A stretch of DNA of 64,000 nt from Peribacillus muralis (GTDB lineage: Bacteria; Bacillota; Bacilli; Bacillales; DSM-1321). The stretch's first letter is position 1, and each line of letters opens with the position of its first letter. The stretch spans positions 357,081 through 421,080 of the forward strand of contig NZ_LMBV01000004.1 of the NCBI RefSeq assembly GCF_001439925.1. The letters run 5' to 3'. The translations under genes and the position numbers were made by a program. Below the pieces are notes generated by a model. It worked only from the letters and a program-made list of their open reading frames with translations, searched no databases and was not told the origin of the DNA. Shown piece by piece: positions 39,131 to 48,981 of this stretch.

Positions 39131-39235
39131 GTGATGTCTCCTTGCCATTATACACGGAGGCACTCGATCATGCTGTGGGTTGAAGGACCTTAGACGCCAG
39201 TCGTCAAGAGTGTGGGGTGAGGGAGGGTTAAATGC
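39131..39235 (+). ncRNA. EAR-like (eps-associated RNA) processive antitermination element
   Basis: This is a structured, GC-richer block between the kinase gene and epsC, the position of the EAR RNA in B. subtilis eps operons. CACTC (39161-39165) can pair with GAGTG (39208-39212), enclosing GGGTTGAAGGACCTTAGACGCC, which resembles my memory of the EAR core. A very strong terminator follows directly at 39250-39301; EAR lets polymerase read through such sites over the long operon. The boundaries are approximate. Confidence 0.68.
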
Positions 39236-39249
39236 CCTATTTTTCTATT

Positions 39250-39301
39250 AAAGTGCTAATGAATGCTGTCTTATAATAAGACGGCATTCATTAGCACTTT
39301 A
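39250..39301 (+). terminator. Very strong hairpin terminator inside the eps operon
   Basis: About 23 base pairs: AAAGTGCTAATGAATGC and its complement, continued by TCTTA/TAAGA, with a 3-base loop and flanking A and T tracts. It lies between the EAR-like RNA and epsC, so expression of the operon should need antitermination. Confidence 0.85.
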
Positions 39302-39358
39302 TCATAGGAGGCCATTTCATTGCACTTCTATGCTGGATTTCTTAGGGGGGGGAACATA

Positions 39359-41179
39359 TTGACGTATCAGCAAAGATTATCTCTATTTATATTAATTGAT
39401 TCTTGTATTGTCCTATCAGCCATATTTCTAGGCCGGTTTTTGGTGGATGCCAGCATTTATGTATTTACACTCCCAATAGTGCTTAGCTCTGTTACGATCC
39501 TCCTTAGCCATCATCTTTTTGCCATTACATTTCATTTATATAAAAAAGCTTGGGAATATGCGAGCATAGGTGAACTGGCCATTATCTTTAAAACGGTTAC
39601 AGCTTCCATTTTTACTACAGCCATTATACAAGGTATCCTTTTTCAAGATGTGTATTATCGATTATTGGCGGTAACGTGGCTGCTTCATATGCTTTTGATA
39701 GGCGGATCACGATTTTGCTGGAGAATGTACAGAGATCAATATTTGATTAAATATGAAAATAAAAAAAGAACGTTAATCATCGGAGCCGGATCAGCAGGTA
39801 CAATGGTTGCGCGGCAGCTATTAAAAAACAATGATGTTGATTTATTGCCTGTAGCGTTTATTGATGATAATCCAAGAAAACATAATCTTGATATTTTAGG
39901 AATCCCTGTCGTCGGAGATGTGGGAAAAATCGCCCGAAAAGTTGAAGCCTTACAGATCGAGCATATCATCATTGCCATTCCTTCCTTGAATAAACAGGAG
40001 ATGAATCGAATTTTTCAAGAATGTGCAAGAACCAATGCAAAAACGCAAATCCTGCCCATGCTGGAAGATTTATTAACAGGAAAGCTTTCAGTCAATAAAT
40101 TCAGAGACGTACAAGTCGAGGACCTTCTCGGGAGAGAGCCAGTCGAATTGGATATCGATGTAATATCTGAATATGTAACGGAAAAGGTAATCTTGGTCAC
40201 TGGGGCAGGAGGGTCAATCGGATCGGAGATTTGCCGGCAAATCTCCAAATTCAATCCTTCAAAGTTAATATTGCTTGGTCATGGTGAAAATAGTATATAT
40301 ACAATTGAAATGGAATTGAGAGAAACATATAAAAATATCGAATTTTTAACGGAAATTGCCGACCTTCAAGATCAAAAAAAAATGCTGTCAGTCATGGCGG
40401 AATACCAGCCGGATGTCGTTTATCATGCTGCAGCACATAAACATGTACCATTAATGGAACGCAATCCTGAAGAAGCGGTCAAGAATAACTTGATAGGTAC
40501 GATGAATACCGCCAAAGCGGCAAGCTGGAACGGTGTTAAAACATTTGTGATGATATCCAGTGATAAGGCTGTCAATCCTACCAGCGTTATGGGCTCCACT
40601 AAAAGACTTGCGGAAATGACGATTCAACAAATGAATGGAAACAGCAAGACAAAATTTGTGGCCGTACGGTTTGGAAATGTACTGGGGAGCCGCGGAAGTG
40701 TCATCCCGCTATTCACCAAGCAAATTGAGAAAGGCGGACCAGTCACCGTGACTCATCCTGATATGATTCGGTATTTCATGACAATCCCTGAAGCTTCCAG
40801 ACTTGTCATTCAGGCAGGTGCTCTAGCAAAGGGCGGCGAGATTTTCGTCCTTGATATGGGCAATCCGGTGAAGATTGTCGATCTAGCTAAAAATTTGATT
40901 AAGCTCTCGGGACACTCTGAAGAGGATATAGCGATACAATTCACTGGCACAAGACCAGGTGAAAAGCTTTTTGAAGAGCTATTGAACAAAACGGAGATTC
41001 ACGACCAAAAGATATATCCGAATATCTACATCGGTAAAACAGGAAAACTATATACAAAGGAAATTGAGGAGATCATTAACAGCTATGCGGAAATGGATAA
41101 AGAAACATTACGGAGAAAGCTTGTCGATTTGGCTAATGAACGTGTAACCGCACCTCCTCTCGTTTCAGTTTCGAACTAA
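39359..41179 (+). CDS. epsC: UDP-sugar 4,6-dehydratase / epimerase, EpsC (CapD/FlaA1-like)
   Basis: About 606 residues. Four N-terminal membrane helices (to about 125) precede a CoA-binding-like Rossmann domain (IIGAGSAGTMVARQL) and a CapD-type SDR domain with TGAGGSIGSEICRQI and a Met-substituted YxxxK region (SDKAVNPTSVMGSTKRLAE). In this family the Met form typifies 4,6-dehydratases acting on UDP-GlcNAc, giving the precursor of UDP-N,N'-diacetylbacillosamine made with EpsM and EpsN. The start is TTG 39359 behind a run of eight G; TTG 39320 behind AGGAGG is a real alternative. Confidence 0.9.
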   Translation: MTYQQRLSLFILIDSCIVLSAIFLGRFLVDASIYVFTLPIVLSSVTILLSHHLFAITFHLYKKAWEYASIGELAIIFKTVTASIFTTAIIQGILFQDVYYRLLAVTWLLHMLLIGGSRFCWRMYRDQYLIKYENKKRTLIIGAGSAGTMVARQLLKNNDVDLLPVAFIDDNPRKHNLDILGIPVVGDVGKIARKVEALQIEHIIIAIPSLNKQEMNRIFQECARTNAKTQILPMLEDLLTGKLSVNKFRDVQVEDLLGREPVELDIDVISEYVTEKVILVTGAGGSIGSEICRQISKFNPSKLILLGHGENSIYTIEMELRETYKNIEFLTEIADLQDQKKMLSVMAEYQPDVVYHAAAHKHVPLMERNPEEAVKNNLIGTMNTAKAASWNGVKTFVMISSDKAVNPTSVMGSTKRLAEMTIQQMNGNSKTKFVAVRFGNVLGSRGSVIPLFTKQIEKGGPVTVTHPDMIRYFMTIPEASRLVIQAGALAKGGEIFVLDMGNPVKIVDLAKNLIKLSGHSEEDIAIQFTGTRPGEKLFEELLNKTEIHDQKIYPNIYIGKTGKLYTKEIEEIINSYAEMDKETLRRKLVDLANERVTAPPLVSVSN

Positions 41180-41267
41180 CCGCCATTCGCAATTTATTTA
41201 TGAAATCTGGTTGCATGAAATCATGTAAGGATACATGAACAGGATACTGAAGGGATCGTGAATCATA

Positions 41268-42419
41268 GTGAAGGAAGTCCTATTTTGTGCAACGAAGGAT
41301 TATCATTTCGAAGCGTTTCACTTGCCATATTTTAAATGGTTCAAGGAACAAGGATATATAGTTCATACAGCAGCTCATGGGGATTTGGATCTTCCATTCG
41401 TTGATAAAAAACATATAATCCCCATCCAAAGGTCGCCATTTAAAAAGGAAAATCTATTGGCATATAAAGAACTGAAATACATTATCGAAAACAACCATTT
41501 TCAAATCATCCATTGTCATACACCGATGGGCGGAGTCCTAGGCAGATTAGCGGGCCGAAAATCGCGGGAACGGGATACAAAAATGATTTATACAGCCCAC
41601 GGCTTTCATTTCTGCAAAGGCGCCCCGATGCTAAACTGGCTCATTTATTACCCTATTGAAAAAGCATTGGCTAGTTTGACAGATTGTTTAATTACGATTA
41701 ATGATGAAGATTTTCAGCTTGCCATCCAAAGAAATTTCAAGGCACAAAAGATTACTCACATCCAAGGTGTCGGAGTTGACACGAATCATTATCACCCCGT
41801 CTCCCCTAACAAGAAAAACATGCTCAGAGCGGAAAAAGGCTATCATGATGATGACTTCCTTATGTTTTATGCAGCAGAGTTTAATAGAAACAAAAACCAG
41901 CAATTATTGCTTAAGGTTTTCTCCATGATAAAAGACGAGATTTCACAGCCACGGTTACTGTTGGCAGGAGATGGTCCTCTATTAGATGAGTGCAAGAAGC
42001 TGGCACACACATTAGGTATTCACAATCGAGTGGATTTTCTTGGATTCAGGAAAGATATAGCCCATTTATTGAAAATCAGTGATCTTGCTGTCGCATCTAG
42101 CTTAAGAGAAGGGCTTCCGGTGAATATCATGGAAGCGATGGCGTGCGGCTTGCCTATAATTGCTAATGAAAATAGAGGACATAGGGAGCTCGTTTCCAAC
42201 GGTCAAAATGGCTGGTTAATTAAAAAAAATGATGAAAAGTCTTTTTCTGAAAAAATCATAAAAATCGCTGGCAATAAGGATATGAGAAAAGTACTTGGGG
42301 AGACCAGCCAGATCATGGTTGAAAGGAAATATAGCATGAAAAAAATCATGGAAGCCAAAAGTGAACTGTATAAATCATATATGGAAGATGCGGAGGATAA
42401 AGTATGGGGAATCCACTAA
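41268..42419 (+). CDS. epsD: Glycosyltransferase EpsD (GT4)
   Basis: A 383-residue GT-B-fold transferase. The N-terminal acceptor domain has THE EpsD-like opening VLFCATKDYHFEAFHLPYFKWF and HCHTPMGGVLGRLAGR; the C-terminal donor-binding domain has EGLPVNIMEAMACGLP. It probably adds the second sugar to the lipid-linked primer made by EpsL. The start is GTG 41268 with GAAGGG about 12 bases upstream. The end overlaps the next gene by 16 bases. Confidence 0.88.
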   Translation: MKEVLFCATKDYHFEAFHLPYFKWFKEQGYIVHTAAHGDLDLPFVDKKHIIPIQRSPFKKENLLAYKELKYIIENNHFQIIHCHTPMGGVLGRLAGRKSRERDTKMIYTAHGFHFCKGAPMLNWLIYYPIEKALASLTDCLITINDEDFQLAIQRNFKAQKITHIQGVGVDTNHYHPVSPNKKNMLRAEKGYHDDDFLMFYAAEFNRNKNQQLLLKVFSMIKDEISQPRLLLAGDGPLLDECKKLAHTLGIHNRVDFLGFRKDIAHLLKISDLAVASSLREGLPVNIMEAMACGLPIIANENRGHRELVSNGQNGWLIKKNDEKSFSEKIIKIAGNKDMRKVLGETSQIMVERKYSMKKIMEAKSELYKSYMEDAEDKVWGIH

Positions 42420-43507
42420 GAATCCTGCATGTTGTCGTCAATATGAATCGAGGCGGAGCGGAAACCTTAATCATGAACTTATATCGCAATATCGATCGCT
42501 CCAAAATCCAATTCGATTTCCTTACATCAAAAAAGGGTGTATTCGATGATGAAATTGAACAACTTGGAGGTAACATCCATAGAATTCCTTATATTTCCGA
42601 TGTGGGACACTTTGCATATAAAAAACATTTAGACTCATTCTTTCGCGAGAATGATACGTATAAAGTCGTACATGCCCATATGGATAAAATGAGTGGACTT
42701 GTTCTTCAATCAGCGAAAAAAGCAGGAATTCCGAAACGAATTTCCCATAGTCATAATACCCGAAGTGAAGGCGGCTTGGCTTCCCGGATCTACAAATGGT
42801 ATGCAGGGAATTTAATCATGAATAATGCTACAAATTTATTGGCTTGTTCCAGACAGGCAGCACGCTGGTTATTTAAAGATAAACAAGCGGATATTTTAAA
42901 AAACGGCATTGAATGTACATCATTCTCATACTCAGCTGAGACAAGAAATATAGTGAGAAAAGAATGGAATATTGATAGCGGAACAACAGTGTTAGGTCAT
43001 GTGGGAAGGTTCGCTCAACAAAAAAATCATCGTTTTTTAATCGATATTTTTGCAGAGTTTGTTAAAGAAACAGAAAATGCCGTGCTGATATTAATCGGGG
43101 AAGGAACGTTAAAACCCGAAATAGTAGCAAAAGTTAAAGCTCTTAAGTTAGAAAACAAAGTTAAATTCCTAGGGGTGCGAAGTGATATTAATCGGATCCT
43201 GCAAGCCTTTGATGTTTTTATCTTTCCTTCGCTGCATGAAGGCTTGCCCGTTTCCCTTATTGAAGCGCAAGCAGCAGGCCTGCCATGCATCATCTCGGAT
43301 CGAATATCGCAAGAAGTGGATTTGGGTATCAATCTTATTGAATTTCTGCCCATCTCCAATAAATCAATATGGATCTCCCATTTAATGAAGTTAACTAATA
43401 TCAATAGAAACAGAGATATACTTTCAGATTCATTTTCCAAACAGGGCTATTCGATTAACGAAACAGCCAATGAATTAAAAGAATTTTATCTATCAATGTC
43501 AGGGTGA
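42404..43507 (+). CDS. Glycosyltransferase, EpsF-like (GT4), copy 1
   Basis: A 367-residue GT4 enzyme with MNRGGAETLIMNLYRNIDRSKIQFDFLT at the N-terminus and the donor-site motif HEGLPVSLIEAQAAGLP. It resembles B. subtilis EpsF and is clearly paralogous to the gene at 45519 (same MxRGGAETxIMNxYRNxDRxKIQFDF pattern). GGAGG precedes the ATG inside epsD. The linkage it makes is unknown. Confidence 0.87.
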   Translation: MGNPLRILHVVVNMNRGGAETLIMNLYRNIDRSKIQFDFLTSKKGVFDDEIEQLGGNIHRIPYISDVGHFAYKKHLDSFFRENDTYKVVHAHMDKMSGLVLQSAKKAGIPKRISHSHNTRSEGGLASRIYKWYAGNLIMNNATNLLACSRQAARWLFKDKQADILKNGIECTSFSYSAETRNIVRKEWNIDSGTTVLGHVGRFAQQKNHRFLIDIFAEFVKETENAVLILIGEGTLKPEIVAKVKALKLENKVKFLGVRSDINRILQAFDVFIFPSLHEGLPVSLIEAQAAGLPCIISDRISQEVDLGINLIEFLPISNKSIWISHLMKLTNINRNRDILSDSFSKQGYSINETANELKEFYLSMSG

Positions 43508-43512
43508 TGTCT

Positions 43513-44412
43513 ATGAAAACGTTAACCGTGTTCACGCCAACCTATAATAGGGCTTATTGCCTTGAAACATGTTATCGAAGTTTAGTCAGTCAGGATAATC
43601 AAGATTTCACTTGGTTAATTATTGATGATGGATCAACGGATCATACAAAAGAAATGGTACAAGAGTGGATTCAAGAGAAAAAAATTGATATTACGTATTT
43701 TCATCAAGAAAACCAAGGGATGCATGGTGCCCATAATACGGCCTATAAGCTTATCGAGACTGAATTGAATGTCTGCATAGATTCGGATGACTATATGGCT
43801 GAGGATGCCGTTGAAAACATCGTTTCATTTTGGGAAAAGCATGGAAATGACAACGTAAGCGGCATCGCTGCTCTCGATGCAACGATCGATCACCAAATCA
43901 TCGGATCAAGATTACCTGAAGCCATCCATAGTTCCACTTTATTTGATCTTTATTACAAACATGGCGTAACTGGAGACAAGAAGCTAGTATATCGTACGGA
44001 ACTTACAAAGCTATATCCTTATCCCCTTTTTAAAAATGAGAAGTATGTTGGGCTGGCTTATAAATACTATATGCTGGATAAGCAATATGAACTGTTACTG
44101 ATGAACGAAGTGCTTTGTCATGTTGAATATCTCCCTGATGGTTCCTCACTAAATATGTATAAGCAATACCTAAAAAACCCAAGGGGGTTTTCATTTTATC
44201 GCAAAGAACTTATGATGTTACCATTTGGTGGCAAAATATATAAATATAAGCAAGCGATCCATTATGTATCTAGTAATCTTCTTATGAAAAATCCGAAACT
44301 GTTCATTGAAACGCCTAAGAAAGGACTCACGGTTTTGGCCTTTCCATTAGGCTTTCTTTTATATGCTTTCATCATCAGTAAAACTAGGACTAGGTTAATT
44401 GAAAGGAATTAA
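43513..44412 (+). CDS. Glycosyltransferase family 2
   Basis: A 299-residue GT-A-fold enzyme: VFTPTYNRAYCLETCYRSL, LIIDDGSTDHTKEMV and metal-binding CIDSDDYMAEDA. The C-terminus carries a hydrophobic segment (LTVLAFPLGFLLYAFII) that may tether it to the membrane. It occupies the slot of a GT2 in eps operons, though there is no sign of the flagellar-clutch function of EpsE. ATG 43513 follows AGGGTGA, which overlaps the previous stop. Confidence 0.85.
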   Translation: MKTLTVFTPTYNRAYCLETCYRSLVSQDNQDFTWLIIDDGSTDHTKEMVQEWIQEKKIDITYFHQENQGMHGAHNTAYKLIETELNVCIDSDDYMAEDAVENIVSFWEKHGNDNVSGIAALDATIDHQIIGSRLPEAIHSSTLFDLYYKHGVTGDKKLVYRTELTKLYPYPLFKNEKYVGLAYKYYMLDKQYELLLMNEVLCHVEYLPDGSSLNMYKQYLKNPRGFSFYRKELMMLPFGGKIYKYKQAIHYVSSNLLMKNPKLFIETPKKGLTVLAFPLGFLLYAFIISKTRTRLIERN

Positions 44413-44418
44413 TGTTAG

Positions 44419-45501
44419 ATGACCATACTTTGGATCAATCTCGCCATCGTATTTATTTTTTCGTTTCTAGGCAGGTATTTCTCTAGCTATTCACTTGTCA
44501 CACCAACTGGATTATATGAATTTAAGCCAAATAAATCGTTGGTTTTTTTAGCGATTATTTGTTTAGTTTGTGTTTCCGGACTCCGAACCAATATTGGTGA
44601 CACATTCAATTATAAAAATATTTATATCGACAATGATTTTACTTGGGAGTATATATCATCACAAAAGGATATGGGCTTTGGCATTTTGCAAATGCTATTA
44701 AAAAATTTCTCGGACGATCCCCAAATCCTGATTTTCACAACGGCGTTAATCACAAATATATTAATCATGATCGTTTTATACAAATACTCACGACTTTTTG
44801 AGCTAAGCACGTTTGTATACATTACTGGTGGGCTGCACTTAGTTTCCATGAATGGCATTCGCCAAGTGCTTGCGGCAGCCATTTTCTTTACGGCAACCAA
44901 GTATTTGCTCAATGGGAATTTCATGAAATATTCTTTGGTCGTTCTGCTCGCGTCAACATTTCACCAGAGTGCCCTAATTCTCATACCTATTTATTTTCTT
45001 GTCAGAACGAAGGCATGGACAAAATCGACGCTTGCCTGGCTATCCTTGTCAGTGATCGTCGTCATTGGCTTTGGCCAATTTTCCACCTTATTATTTTCGG
45101 CGTTACAAGATACCCAGTATAGCGACTATTCGAAATTCAATGAAGGGGGAGCGAACCTAATAAGGGTTGCAGTGAGTGCAGCGCCATTATTGATTGCCTA
45201 TCTAGGTAAAGATAAGCTGCGAAAGCTCTTACCCAACAGTGACTATATAGTCAATATGGCTTTATTGGGGTTGATATTCATGATTCTCTCGACGCAACAG
45301 TGGATATTTGCAAGAATCTCGATTTACTTCAACTTATATCAACTCATCCTCATTTCCTGGCTTATTGAACTTTTTAATAAAAGGGATCAAAAGCTTATGT
45401 ATTATTTGATCTTGGTTTTGTTTTTCGTTTTTTATTTTTACGAGAATGTCATCAGCTTGAATATTCTCTATAAAAGCGATGTTTTAGAAAACTTATTTTA
45501 A
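44419..45501 (+). CDS. epsG: EpsG family polysaccharide polymerase
   Basis: A 360-residue polytopic protein with about 10 membrane helices and the EpsG signature GLRTNIGDTFNYKNIY and SMNGIRQVLAAAIFF. By analogy with Wzy proteins it joins repeat units on the outer face of the membrane. Its ATG is 6 bases past the GT2 stop. Its final codon overlaps the next gene region. Confidence 0.88.
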   Translation: MTILWINLAIVFIFSFLGRYFSSYSLVTPTGLYEFKPNKSLVFLAIICLVCVSGLRTNIGDTFNYKNIYIDNDFTWEYISSQKDMGFGILQMLLKNFSDDPQILIFTTALITNILIMIVLYKYSRLFELSTFVYITGGLHLVSMNGIRQVLAAAIFFTATKYLLNGNFMKYSLVVLLASTFHQSALILIPIYFLVRTKAWTKSTLAWLSLSVIVVIGFGQFSTLLFSALQDTQYSDYSKFNEGGANLIRVAVSAAPLLIAYLGKDKLRKLLPNSDYIVNMALLGLIFMILSTQQWIFARISIYFNLYQLILISWLIELFNKRDQKLMYYLILVLFFVFYFYENVISLNILYKSDVLENLF

Positions 45502-45518
45502 TGGAAGGGAGGCAGACA

Positions 45519-46646
45519 ATGACCCCCATTAGAATCTTACATATTGTCAGTGCCATGGATCGTGGCGGTGCGGAAACAATAATCATGAATATCTACAGAA
45601 ATCTGGATAGAAACAAAATCCAATTCGACTTCATTACACATTCCACTAAGAAAGAAGATTTTGAAGAAGAAATTTTAGCCCTAGGCGGGAATATAATGAA
45701 GATACCCAGCTTAGGTAAAACAGGCCCACTATCCTATCTGAAAGAATTAAAGAGGATCATGTCATCAAAGCACTATCATGCCGTACATGCTCATACCGAT
45801 TATCTAGCGGGCTTCCCGGTATTGGCCGCGAAAATGTCGGGAATTAAAATAAGGATATGCCACTCACATAGTGATAATTGGTCAAAAGGGAACCTATTTA
45901 AGGAGAGGCTGACGCTTAAAGCCCTCCAAGCATTAATGAAAGTGTCTGCTAATAGATATTGTAGCTGCAGTCATGAAGCGGCAAAGTTCATGTTCGGTAA
46001 ACAAACGTTGAGGCAAGGAAAAGTGACAATCTTAAAGAATGGGATTAATGTAGGAGAGTTTACCGGAACAAAGATCGATAGTAGAGATCGCATCATGAAA
46101 GAGTTCGGTTTGAAGGAAAATGCCAAAATCATTGGACATGTTGGCCGCTTTTCAGATTCTAAAAACCACCAATTCATATTACGGCTCATGCATGAACTAG
46201 TAAAGAACGATCGCAGCTTCTTTGCACTGTTAGTCGGAGATGGTCCATTAAGACAGGAAATCGAGCATAAAGCAAAAGCTCTAGGCATCATGGAAAATAT
46301 TAAATTTCTCGGGGTCAGAACCGATATACCCAGGTTGATGAAAGGCTTTGATGTCTTTTTATTTCCTTCCTTATTCGAAGGTTTTGGGATTGCCGCACTA
46401 GAAGCACAAGGTTCGGGTACACCTTGCATTTTGTCGGATACAATACCAAAAAGCATCGATATGAATCTAGGATTACTATCATTCATTAGCCTAAACGAAC
46501 CGCTTGATGTTTGGTGTAACGAAGTGAATGCCTCGCTGTTGCTTGCAGCCCCTGACGATGAAGCCATTCAATGCAAAATAGCGACGAATGGCTATGATAT
46601 TTACGGAAATGTCAAGGAATGGATAAAGCTATATGAAGTATCATGA
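45519..46646 (+). CDS. epsF: Glycosyltransferase, EpsF-like (GT4), copy 2
   Basis: A 375-residue GT4 enzyme with MDRGGAETIIMNIYRNLDR at the N-terminus, IGHVGRFSDSKNHQFILRL and the donor motif FEGFGIAALEAQGSGTP. It is a paralogue of the enzyme at 42404. Here it follows epsG, where B. subtilis has other transferases. ATG 45519 has GGGAGG 6 bases upstream; an ATG at 45501 overlapping the epsG stop is in frame but less well placed. Confidence 0.86.
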   Translation: MTPIRILHIVSAMDRGGAETIIMNIYRNLDRNKIQFDFITHSTKKEDFEEEILALGGNIMKIPSLGKTGPLSYLKELKRIMSSKHYHAVHAHTDYLAGFPVLAAKMSGIKIRICHSHSDNWSKGNLFKERLTLKALQALMKVSANRYCSCSHEAAKFMFGKQTLRQGKVTILKNGINVGEFTGTKIDSRDRIMKEFGLKENAKIIGHVGRFSDSKNHQFILRLMHELVKNDRSFFALLVGDGPLRQEIEHKAKALGIMENIKFLGVRTDIPRLMKGFDVFLFPSLFEGFGIAALEAQGSGTPCILSDTIPKSIDMNLGLLSFISLNEPLDVWCNEVNASLLLAAPDDEAIQCKIATNGYDIYGNVKEWIKLYEVS

Positions 46647-46662
46647 AAAAGAGGTTGTAACC

Positions 46663-47862
46663 ATGAAGAAGAAGATCTTGATCACTTCCTTTGATTTGGC
46701 TATAGGGGGGGTCGAAAGAAGCTTGATCGGCTTGCTGAACCAAATCGATTATGCTAAATACGAAGTGGATTTATTATTATTTAAACATGAAGGGGAATTT
46801 CTCTCTTTTATCCCCGAAGGCCCGACTTTATTACCAGAAGTGCCATCATATACGACCTTTAGAAAATCCATTTATCAAATAGTGAGAGATGGATTTTTTC
46901 CAATTGCTTTATCGAGAGTGATCGCTAAATATTCCGGGCTTGTCCACGGTAAAGTGAAGAAAGTGGAAGAACCAGGTTATCTTGCCATACAGTACGGTTG
47001 GGAGCTGACTAACCGGCATCTGCCAAAACTTAATAAGGAATATGATGCGGCCATAGGATTCCTCTGGCCGCATCACTTTATCCGCGATAAGGTCAAAGCC
47101 AAGAAAAAAATAGGCTGGATTCATACCGACTATTCAAATATTTATATAAACAAGAACATCGAGAAGAAAATGTGGCGAAAAATTGATGAAATCGTAGTCG
47201 TCTCAGATGAATGCTCCCAAACCTTTCTCGATGTTTTTCCAGACTTAAAAGGGAAAACAACGGTCATTGAAAATATTTTCTCCCCGGAGTTCGTTAGAGA
47301 ACAAGCAAGCTTGGAAAGTCCTAAAGAAATGGAGCAACTCCCTGGTAGAACGATACTAGTAACAGTCGGCCGACTCACGCATGCAAAAGGTTTGGATGAG
47401 GCGATAAAGGCTTGTAAAAAACTGGTGGACGAGGGATTTAACATTCAGTGGTATGTAGTGGGGTATGGGCCGCTTGAACGTGATTTAAAAAACCTGATCG
47501 TGAAATTGGGGCTTGAAAACCACTTTATTTTAGCAGGAAAGAAAACCAACCCCTATCCCTATATGTCAGCTTGTGATATCTACGTGCAGCCCTCACGTTA
47601 TGAAGGTAAAGCCGTTACGATTCGCGAAGCACAAGCCCTAGGAAAGCCAGTAGTTTTAACCAATTTTCCGACCGCTAAAAGTCAAGCGGAACATGGCGTC
47701 GATGCATGGGTAACGGAGTGCGGTCATGAGGGAATCGCTGCAGGTATAGCAAAAATGATGACCGACGAAGAACTGAGAACCAAAATAGTATCAAATGTTC
47801 GTGCCCAGGATTATGGTAATGAAACGGAAATCACTAAAATCTACGAATTGATTCGCAAATGA
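46663..47862 (+). CDS. Glycosyltransferase (GT4), first of three related paralogues
   Basis: A 399-residue GT4 enzyme: ITSFDLAIGGVERSLIGLL, KKKIGWIHTDYSN, LVTVGRLTHAKGLDEAI and donor motif QPSRYEGKAVTIREAQALGKP. The same domain pattern, including IHTDYSN and QPSRYEGK, recurs in the genes at 54334 and 55530, so all three share an origin. ATG 46663 follows AGAGGT. An in-frame ATG at 46633 overlaps the previous gene. Confidence 0.86.
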   Translation: MKKKILITSFDLAIGGVERSLIGLLNQIDYAKYEVDLLLFKHEGEFLSFIPEGPTLLPEVPSYTTFRKSIYQIVRDGFFPIALSRVIAKYSGLVHGKVKKVEEPGYLAIQYGWELTNRHLPKLNKEYDAAIGFLWPHHFIRDKVKAKKKIGWIHTDYSNIYINKNIEKKMWRKIDEIVVVSDECSQTFLDVFPDLKGKTTVIENIFSPEFVREQASLESPKEMEQLPGRTILVTVGRLTHAKGLDEAIKACKKLVDEGFNIQWYVVGYGPLERDLKNLIVKLGLENHFILAGKKTNPYPYMSACDIYVQPSRYEGKAVTIREAQALGKPVVLTNFPTAKSQAEHGVDAWVTECGHEGIAAGIAKMMTDEELRTKIVSNVRAQDYGNETEITKIYELIRK

Positions 47863-47892
47863 ATCTGAATCTAAAGGCGGGGGATCAGTTAT

Positions 47893-48966
47893 ATGGCAAT
47901 ACTAGTCACAGGAGGGGCTGGCTTCATCGGAAGCCATACTTGCTTAGAGCTCTTGAGCGGAGGCTATGATATCATCGTGGTCGATAATTTTTCCAATAGC
48001 AATCCAGAATCCTTGAAACGTGTTACTGAGATAACCGGTAAATTGATAAAGATTTATCCTATGGATCTGTTAGACCTAAACTCACTTGAAACAGTATTTC
48101 TAGATAACCATATCGAAGCAGTCATCCACTTTGCTGGTCTTAAAGCAGTGGGTGAATCCGTTCATGACTCTCTCAAATATTATAAAAACAACATCACCGC
48201 TACACTTCTCATTTGTGAACTAATGCAAAAGTACAAAGTGAAGAAAATGGTATTCAGTTCTTCTGCCACCGTATATGGCCTGCCGGATTCCGTTCCGATA
48301 TCGGAGGGTTTTCCTTTAAAAGCATTGAATCCATATGGCAGGACAAAATTAATGATCGAAGAAATTCTTCAAGATTTATATGTATCGGATAATGAATGGA
48401 GCATTACGATCCTTAGGTATTTCAATCCAATCGGTGCACATGAAAGCGGCTGGATTGGTGAAGATCCTAGTGGGACACCTAATAATTTAATGCCCTACAT
48501 CACCCGCGTCGCAGTAGGGCAGTTAAAAGAGCTTCAAATTTTCGGAAAGGATTATGCAACGGTAGATGGGACAGGTGTCAGGGATTATATTCATGTTGTC
48601 GATCTTGCAAAAGGACACTTACTCGCACTTGATAAAACGCTAACTTCCTCAGGGATTCATACTTATAATCTTGGAACGGGGAGAGGCTACAGTGTTTTAG
48701 AAGTGGTCGAAGCTTTTGAATTAGCAACTGGTGTACAAATCCCTTATAAAATGGTTCAACCTCGATCAGGAGATGCAGCCATTTGTTATGCCGATCCAAC
48801 TAAGGCAGAAAAAGAGTTGAATTGGAAAGCGGCCAAAGGAATCATGGAAATGTGTCAGGACGCATGGAGATGGCAATCCAATAATCCCCATGGCTATATG
48901 AAGAAGGAAGAATCCGAAAATCCCCGCTTAGTACAAAGCGAGGATTTTTTACTGCCAAATAATTAG
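47893..48966 (+). CDS. galE: UDP-glucose 4-epimerase
   Basis: A 357-residue SDR epimerase that interconverts UDP-glucose and UDP-galactose (or the GlcNAc/GalNAc forms) for polymer assembly. It has the NAD-binding TGGAGFIGSH, catalytic SSSATVYG and YGRTK (YxxxK), and the family run LRYFNPIGAHESGWIGEDP. The last 20 residues (KKEESENPRLVQSEDF) extend beyond typical GalE. GGCGGGGG precedes the ATG. Confidence 0.94.
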   Translation: MAILVTGGAGFIGSHTCLELLSGGYDIIVVDNFSNSNPESLKRVTEITGKLIKIYPMDLLDLNSLETVFLDNHIEAVIHFAGLKAVGESVHDSLKYYKNNITATLLICELMQKYKVKKMVFSSSATVYGLPDSVPISEGFPLKALNPYGRTKLMIEEILQDLYVSDNEWSITILRYFNPIGAHESGWIGEDPSGTPNNLMPYITRVAVGQLKELQIFGKDYATVDGTGVRDYIHVVDLAKGHLLALDKTLTSSGIHTYNLGTGRGYSVLEVVEAFELATGVQIPYKMVQPRSGDAAICYADPTKAEKELNWKAAKGIMEMCQDAWRWQSNNPHGYMKKEESENPRLVQSEDFLLPNN

Positions 48967-48981
48967 AAACTGGTGCGAAAG

